A program made the translations under genes and the position numbers. Under the pieces are notes generated by a model. It saw nothing but the letters and a program-made list of their open reading frames with translations. It was not told the DNA's origin and ran no database searches. DNA of 10,804 bases from Flavobacteriaceae bacterium (GTDB lineage: Bacteria > Bacteroidota > Bacteroidia > Flavobacteriales > Flavobacteriaceae), in the NCBI GenBank assembly GCA_023700885.1, contig JAMPYA010000062.1, positions 1-10,804 of the forward strand, given 5' to 3'. Positions 7,198-10,804 of the stretch are shown here, one piece after another. Positions within the stretch are counted from its first letter, which is position 1. The number at the start of each line of letters is the position of its first letter.

Positions 7198-7830
7198 ATG
7201 CCGATAAACATATTATTTATTGAAAGTGAAGAATTTAACCAAGATTACATTAAATTAATTTTAAAGGAAAAAATCGGAATCAATTATTATATAATTGATA
7301 ATTTGGAATTATTACAGGAGGAATTAAATATCAATGATTATACACACTTAATCTCGCCTTTTATTGTAGCTGATAAACTCATTGCAGATTATTTAAAATT
7401 TATAAAAATTCCGTTATTAGTTATTTCAGATCGTGAAATTGCTCATTTTTCATTCAATTATGCTAAACCGCCATTGTTGTTATCAAAATTATTTGATTTT
7501 TTATGTGAGCAACCAGTTATTTCTTATGAAACACTCGATAAATACGCCAATGGCAATGAAGTTTTTTTAAATAAATTAAAGGATGCTATAGTTGATGAAT
7601 TTAAGCTAAATATGAAAGAATTACCTATATTTATAGCATCAACTAATTTAGTTCAGATCCAGCAAAATGTTCATAAGCTTATTAGTAAATTTGCATTTTT
7701 AAATATGATGAATTCTTATCATTTATCGTTAGAGATTGATAAAAAAATTATAGAAGAGCCAGAAAAACAACTGGACCATTTAAATCAATTAATGATAGAT
7801 ATAGAAATTGCGTTGATACAATTAAAATAG
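7198..7830 (+). CDS. Degenerate receiver domain fused to a histidine phosphotransfer (HPt) domain
   Basis: A 210-residue protein from the preferred ATG at 7198. Residues 1-105 keep the receiver layout: INILFIES strand, a PLLVIS strand with Ser77, and the Lys90-Pro91 pair in YAKPPLLLSKL. The acidic pocket is degraded (IESEE), and the position expected for the phospho-acceptor Asp, in THLISPFI, appears to be Ser53, so it should not take up phosphate. Residues about 110-205 read as an HPt helical bundle: LDKYANGNEVFLNKL, then VHKLISKFAFLN with a candidate phospho-histidine His159, matching the family HKLKS pattern. The role would be to pass phosphate between receivers. The LytTR regulator starts 6 bases after the stop codon, so the two are surely co-transcribed. 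The frame is open to an ATG at 7096, but that would swallow the divergent promoter region and add a non-conserved-looking tail. Domain calls are by eye. Confidence 0.78.
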   Translation: MPINILFIESEEFNQDYIKLILKEKIGINYYIIDNLELLQEELNINDYTHLISPFIVADKLIADYLKFIKIPLLVISDREIAHFSFNYAKPPLLLSKLFDFLCEQPVISYETLDKYANGNEVFLNKLKDAIVDEFKLNMKELPIFIASTNLVQIQQNVHKLISKFAFLNMMNSYHLSLEIDKKIIEEPEKQLDHLNQLMIDIEIALIQLK

Positions 7831-7836
7831 AGAAAA

Positions 7837-8571
7837 ATGAATTGCATAATAATAGAAGATGATCAGTTTTATATAGATTTTATAGTTGAGTATTGTAAAA
7901 AACTAAATATACAAGTAAATAATATTTACAAAGATTCTGTTATAGCATTTCAAGAAATAGATAAAATTGCTGATACGGATGTTATTTTTTTAGACATTCA
8001 TATGCCCGATATTTCCGGGTTTGATATTTTAAAAAATTTATTAAATTGTCAGGTTGTAATTGTTTCTGCAGATGACCAAAATGCTATTAAAGCTTTTGAT
8101 TTTAGCGTTACTGATTATTTGCAAAAGCCTTTTACTTTTGAACGTTTTCTAAGAGCTGTGAATAAGGTTAAAGAAAAATTAAACATACAGCAAGTAAAAG
8201 AAGAAGTTAAAGAAATAGATGAACCCATCAGATCTGTTTTTTTTCCTAAAAGCAGCGGATCCATTTATGTAAATATCAATAAGAAGCTAGTAAAAATCAT
8301 AATTGAAGATATCAATATTGTGGAAGCGAAAGGTGATTATGTATTAATTAAACTAGAAAGTGGAGGAAATTTAATTGTGCATTCTACCCTTAAAAAAATA
8401 AATGATAAATTACCTGATGATATTTTTGTACAAGTTCACCGCTCTTTTGTGATCAATATTAAAAAAATTGTCGATATAGAAGAATCTACTATTGTAGTAA
8501 ATAGAGATGTTATACCAATTAGTAGAGGTAATAAATCAACACTACTCCAAAAATTAAATATTATTTCTTAA
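7837..8571 (+). CDS. LytTR-family DNA-binding response regulator
   Basis: A 244-residue cytoplasmic transcription regulator of LytR/AlgR type. The receiver domain (about 1-112) has the acidic pocket IIEDD (Glu7, Asp8, Asp9), phospho-acceptor Asp53 in FLDIHMP, Ser77 in VSADD and Lys97 in QKPF, all intact. A charged linker rich in Lys and Glu (about 112-130) leads to a LytTR domain (about 134-241). This shows the family pattern: INIVEAKGDYVLIKL, HSTLKKINDKLPDDIFVQVHRSFVINIKKI, then PISRGNKSTLLQKL. LytTR proteins usually bind paired 9-base direct repeats. No convincing pair was found in this window, so the targets are unknown. LytTR regulators usually pair with 5TM/LytS or 7TM-type kinases. Here the upstream partner is instead an HPt protein only 6 bases away. 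The length and start are normal for the family. Confidence 0.95.
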   Translation: MNCIIIEDDQFYIDFIVEYCKKLNIQVNNIYKDSVIAFQEIDKIADTDVIFLDIHMPDISGFDILKNLLNCQVVIVSADDQNAIKAFDFSVTDYLQKPFTFERFLRAVNKVKEKLNIQQVKEEVKEIDEPIRSVFFPKSSGSIYVNINKKLVKIIIEDINIVEAKGDYVLIKLESGGNLIVHSTLKKINDKLPDDIFVQVHRSFVINIKKIVDIEESTIVVNRDVIPISRGNKSTLLQKLNIIS

Positions 8572-8610
8572 CCATTTAATTTAAAAATCTTTAGCATCAC
8601 TTAAGTTTAG

Positions 8611-8618
8611 TATCTTTA
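8611..8618 (+). promoter_or_regulatory. TATCTTTA promoter-like -7 box inside the 3' gap
   Basis: This box is one mismatch from TAnnTTTG, and its first 11 bases (TATCTTTAAAT) are identical to the candidate promoter at 6031. No good TTG lies at the right distance upstream, only TTAG at 8590-8593. It is tentative evidence for a transcript starting within the gap. Confidence 0.28.
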
Positions 8619-8802
8619 AATTAGAAACATTGTAGTAGTAGTGAAATATTTTACTTCAATACATTTCATCTATTCTAAATTACCATTTATCGACAGTTAA
8701 CTGCAACTCATCGTTTTAATCCAATAAAAATTATTTAATAGTGTACTTTTATAGTATTAAAATAAAATAGTGTATTAAAAAAATATAACTGTTTTGTTTT
8801 TT

Positions 8803-8829
8803 TAAATTTAATTTGGGGAGTTAAATTTA
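8803..8829 (+). other. 9-bp hairpin with a GGGGAG loop
   Basis: TAAATTTAA (8803-8811) pairs with TTAAATTTA (8821-8829) around the loop TTTGGGGAG, extendable by one G-U pair. The G-rich loop is unusual in this AT-rich region. It lies 11 bases before the terminator stem, as a structural element of an RNA might. Confidence 0.45.
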
Positions 8830-8840
8830 GAAAACAATTA

Positions 8841-8870
8841 AAAACCTTTCAGTATTGAGAGGTTTTTTTT
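8841..8870 (+). terminator. Intrinsic terminator, probably bidirectional
   Basis: AAAACCTTTC (8841-8850) pairs with GAGAGGTTTT (8857-8866) with one G-T wobble and a 6-base loop, followed by more T residues to 8870. On the opposite strand the stem is followed by TTTTTAATTGTTTT, so it may also stop transcription from the minus-strand receiver gene. Confidence 0.8.
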
Positions 8871-8993
8871 ATTTCTAAAAATATCAAAACTAACTATAAT
8901 AGTATAGATATAGTAATAATACCAAAATCAAATAGAAATTAGGAGCTATAATATTGCTCAGGAAAAAATGCAAATAAGAAAAAAATGGAAAAT

Positions 8994-9407
8994 TTATGCA
9001 CTCAAATATTCTACCTCACTCCAAAAATTGAGTGTACTACTTATTTTAGAGAGGTATTCATCATAATTTGATGGTTTAAGCATATAACCATTAATTCCCA
9101 AGTTATAACATTCTTTTAAGTCATTTGTTTTTTGAGAGGTTGTAAACATTACCGTTGGTATATGTTTATACAAGGTATTGCTTTTAAGAATTTTCAAAAA
9201 TTCTTTACCATTTAAAACAGGCATATTGATGTCCAGTAAAATTAAATGAGGCAACTGATTGCTAGATTCTAAAATTTTTAATGCTTCAGCACCATTATTA
9301 GCTTCTCTAATATTACAATTTATATTTAAGACAGAAATTGTATTATTAAATCGTAATATTTCAAAAAAATCATCTTCAACTAATAAAATAGAAAGTGCCT
9401 TTGACAT
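8994..9407 (-). CDS. Stand-alone response regulator receiver (Rcp1-like)
   Basis: A 137-residue single-domain response regulator. All key residues are present: LLVEDD (Glu11, Asp12, Asp13), phospho-acceptor Asp59 in LLDINMP, Thr89 in MFTTS and Lys111 in LKP. The LNGKEFLKILKS...YKHIPTVMFTTS wording is characteristic of the Rcp1-like group, whose members serve bacteriophytochromes and other hybrid kinases as phosphate acceptors. It differs from the receiver at 6231, which looks like a hybrid-kinase module, so the two are not recent duplicates. No output domain is present, so signalling by protein contact or phosphotransfer is inferred. The gene is convergent with the LytTR gene across the 422-base gap. 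A GATATTTG sequence (minus strand, 9431-9438) about 23 bases before the ATG is one mismatch from the -7 box and could be its promoter. Confidence 0.93.
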   Translation of the reverse strand: MSKALSILLVEDDFFEILRFNNTISVLNINCNIREANNGAEALKILESSNQLPHLILLDINMPVLNGKEFLKILKSNTLYKHIPTVMFTTSQKTNDLKECYNLGINGYMLKPSNYDEYLSKISSTLNFWSEVEYLSA

Positions 9408-9612
9408 ATATAAACTCTTTTATTAAGATACAAATATCTAATAATTAAAAAAAAAAATTGTATTATTTCGACAAATGGAAGTTAAATGTCGACGAATAGT
9501 CATCTATTGCCGTTTAATGAAATTAGCACATCATTTTTTCTTTTAAGTAACATAAATTTAAAACTAATTATAAAAGAAATAAACGTGGTTTAAGTTTTTT
9601 AACAAAAAGTCA
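9408..9612. other. 205-base AT-rich gap between two minus-strand genes
   Basis: It should contain the promoter of the minus-strand receiver gene (a GATATTTG box at 9431-9438 on the minus strand) and the end of the SPOR protein transcript. A small hairpin TAAAC/GTTTA (9580-9592) followed on the minus strand by a T-rich stretch may be a weak terminator. Nothing else is recognised. Confidence 0.3.
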
Positions 9613-10804
9613 TTAAAATGATATTACTTTTATTGATATATACGGAGCAATAAAGAAATCTTTCCAACCGCTTGTTTTAATTTGTTGCACCATAGCCATA
9701 GCTTCCTTTGGAGTATTATAAATACCTATTTGATAACGATACCATCCATCATTTTGAAGTGTTTCAATTATAGGTATGTCAGGAAATTTAGACTGTATTT
9801 TATAAAAATATTCAGCGGTATTTACAGCGCTTCGAGAGGCCATCAGCTGCACCATATAAACTATTTTACCATGTTCTTTTTTATTGATATTATGAGCATA
9901 CCAAGGTTTATAAAGACTTAAAAAAGAATCATCCAAATTATCTGTTTCAACATCTTCAGTTTTATTAATAGGATCCTGTACAGTCTGTATTTTTAAATCC
10001 ACTTTTGTTGGTTCAACATTAAGAGTATCTACCGCGATAAAAGGCGCAATAAAGCCATCTTTCCAACCTGTAGCTTTTATTTTATTTAATAAATTTTTAG
10101 CATCGGTACGATTGTTAAAAATACCAGCATGATAACGATACCAACTGTTTTTTTGATGTGTTTCATTAATTTGAAGTGAAGGTATTTTAGAAAGTATTTG
10201 AGCAAAATAAAGGTCGATATTAACCGGCTTTCGAGATGCCATTAATTGTAATTTATAGAATATTTTAGAATTGGTAGTTTCATGTTCTTGGTTTGATGGC
10301 TGGGTTGAAACAACACCTTTTTTCATTTGAAGTTCAGATTCCAAAGGATTATTATTTACTTTATTTAAAAGACTTATTGGCTGTTCCTTTTTTCTGTCAA
10401 ATAACACAAAGTTTACATCGTCAACTATATCGCCTTCTTGTAATGTTCTAATGGTAAAAAAATGACAAGTAGGATTAGCTATTAATTCTAGGTTTTTCAA
10501 CTGCTCTGCATCTATACATGCCCTGTAATTGCCGGGTTTAAGACCGAGATAATACATGTATCCATCAGATTCTGAAAGGGTCTCGGCTATCAGTTTATCA
10601 CTGTTAGCTTCATAAAATTTTACTAAAATTCTGGCAATTCCCTGGCTTGTATTTTGATAGGTTCTAGACACCAAACCACTTACTTCACCTACTACTTTAA
10701 TCGGGATATCTATACGTTTAAATTGGTTTGGATCTATTAGCACCTGATAGGTGTGGTGTTTAAAACGCCAAGAAATATTTTCTAAATCGGTATCGCTAAG
10801 AGTC
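9613..10804 (-). CDS. C-terminal part of a larger protein with a prealbumin-like domain and two SPOR-type repeats
   Basis: The frame stays open to the window edge at 10804, giving 396 complete codons before the stop, so the N-terminus is missing. A GTG at 10741-10743 lies mid-domain and is not a believable start. Numbering from that GTG, residues about 12-115 look like a prealbumin or carboxypeptidase-regulatory beta-sandwich (VGEVSGLVSRTY, AETLSESDGYMYYLGLKPG, then DDVNFVLF), a fold common in bacteroidete surface and outer-membrane proteins. A low-complexity linker follows. Two SPOR-like units then span about 160-238 and 293-371, each with QLMASR...YF...WYRY...GWKDxFIAP. SPOR domains bind peptide-stripped (denuded) glycan of peptidoglycan. 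Together this suggests a cell-envelope or outer-membrane anchored protein contacting the wall (inference). The full-length identity is not known. Confidence 0.8.
   Translation of the reverse strand, partial: TLSDTDLENISWRFKHHTYQVLIDPNQFKRIDIPIKVVGEVSGLVSRTYQNTSQGIARILVKFYEANSDKLIAETLSESDGYMYYLGLKPGNYRACIDAEQLKNLELIANPTCHFFTIRTLQEGDIVDDVNFVLFDRKKEQPISLLNKVNNNPLESELQMKKGVVSTQPSNQEHETTNSKIFYKLQLMASRKPVNIDLYFAQILSKIPSLQINETHQKNSWYRYHAGIFNNRTDAKNLLNKIKATGWKDGFIAPFIAVDTLNVEPTKVDLKIQTVQDPINKTEDVETDNLDDSFLSLYKPWYAHNINKKEHGKIVYMVQLMASRSAVNTAEYFYKIQSKFPDIPIIETLQNDGWYRYQIGIYNTPKEAMAMVQQIKTSGWKDFFIAPYISIKVISF
9631..9867 (-). repeat. SPOR-type repeat unit 2 (C-terminal)
   Basis: This unit encodes 79 residues starting KIVYMVQLMASR and ending GWKDFFIAPYISI. 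It aligns without gaps to the unit at 10030-10266. I count 40 identical residues of 79 by eye, so the two arose by intragenic duplication. Confidence 0.8.
10030..10266 (-). repeat. SPOR-type repeat unit 1
   Basis: This unit encodes 79 residues starting KIFYKLQLMASR and ending GWKDGFIAPFIAV. The unit shares QLMASR, WYRY, GWKD and FIAP with unit 2. The linker between the units (about 54 residues) is acidic and not repeated. Confidence 0.8.

Larger units (their letters stand above)
8572..8993. other. 422-base intergenic region between convergent genes, possible small RNA locus
   Basis: No credible coding frame is seen. On the + strand it contains a TATCTTTA promoter-like box (8611-8618), a second similar box TACTTTTA (8744-8751), a 9-bp hairpin with a G-rich loop (8803-8829) and a strong terminator (8841-8870). 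The terminator is 270 bases beyond the LytTR stop codon. It could end a long LytTR 3' untranslated region or an independent RNA of about 110-250 bases. The stretch after the terminator (8871-8993) holds only AT-rich short repeats such as ATAGTA. Confidence 0.5.

Noticed and set aside
8641..8700. GTG-started 19-codon frame in the gap after the LytTR gene
   Set aside because: It is too short, has a non-ATG start and no supporting site. Such frames are expected by chance.
8968..9066. ATG-started 32-codon frame preceded by AGGA on the + strand
   Set aside because: Most of it is antisense to the receiver gene, and Shine-Dalgarno-like sites carry little weight in this group.
9580..9592. Small inverted repeat TAAAC/GTTTA as a terminator for the SPOR gene
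   Set aside because: Five AT-rich base pairs are too weak to call. It is noted only within the gap entry.
9682..9921. Plus-strand open frame of 79 codons opposite the SPOR gene
   Set aside because: It is antisense to a conserved SPOR repeat, and its aromatic-rich translation is what the reverse of that repeat gives.
10741..10743. GTG as the start of the SPOR protein
   Set aside because: The frame continues without a stop to the window edge, and the GTG falls inside what looks like continuous domain sequence (HTYQVLIDPNQF).

Overview
The window is very AT-rich. It carries the marks of a Bacteroidota genome, most likely a flavobacterium (family Flavobacteriaceae): a DUF4403 protein, a bacteroidete-type PBP1A, SPOR domains with the YRY...GWKDxFIAP signature, starts without convincing Shine-Dalgarno sequences, and promoter-like TAnnTTT[G/A] boxes. 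I cannot name the genus. There is no sign of a phage, insertion sequence, CRISPR array, tRNA or rRNA.

Region 1 (1-4950, + strand) is a cell-envelope block. It holds the 3' part of a DUF4403 protein, a bifunctional class A penicillin-binding protein (PBP1A), and an exported serine hydrolase of the beta-lactamase/PBP fold with a C-terminal DUF3471-like domain. Gaps are about 30-40 bases, and the block ends in a clear intrinsic terminator. A monocistronic EamA/DMT-type transporter (4979-5899) follows, with a promoter-like box just after that terminator.

Region 2 (about 5900-9407) is a signalling cluster: a stand-alone receiver protein (6231-6605, +), an uncharacterised basic protein on the opposite strand (6617-7093, -), a degenerate receiver fused to a histidine phosphotransfer (HPt) domain (7198-7830, +), a LytTR-type DNA-binding response regulator 6 bases downstream (7837-8571, +), and a second stand-alone receiver on the opposite strand (8994-9407, -). 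No histidine kinase is visible. The set looks like the downstream half of a multistep phosphorelay fed by a kinase elsewhere. This is the best candidate for an undescribed system here, but the wiring is inference.

The 422-base gap at 8572-8993 holds a promoter-like box, a strong hairpin and a probably bidirectional terminator. It could encode a small RNA or simply be the 3' region of the LytTR transcript.

Region 3 (9613-10804, - strand) is the C-terminal part of a larger protein that enters from beyond the window edge. It has a prealbumin/carboxypeptidase-regulatory-like beta domain followed by two closely similar SPOR-type repeats.
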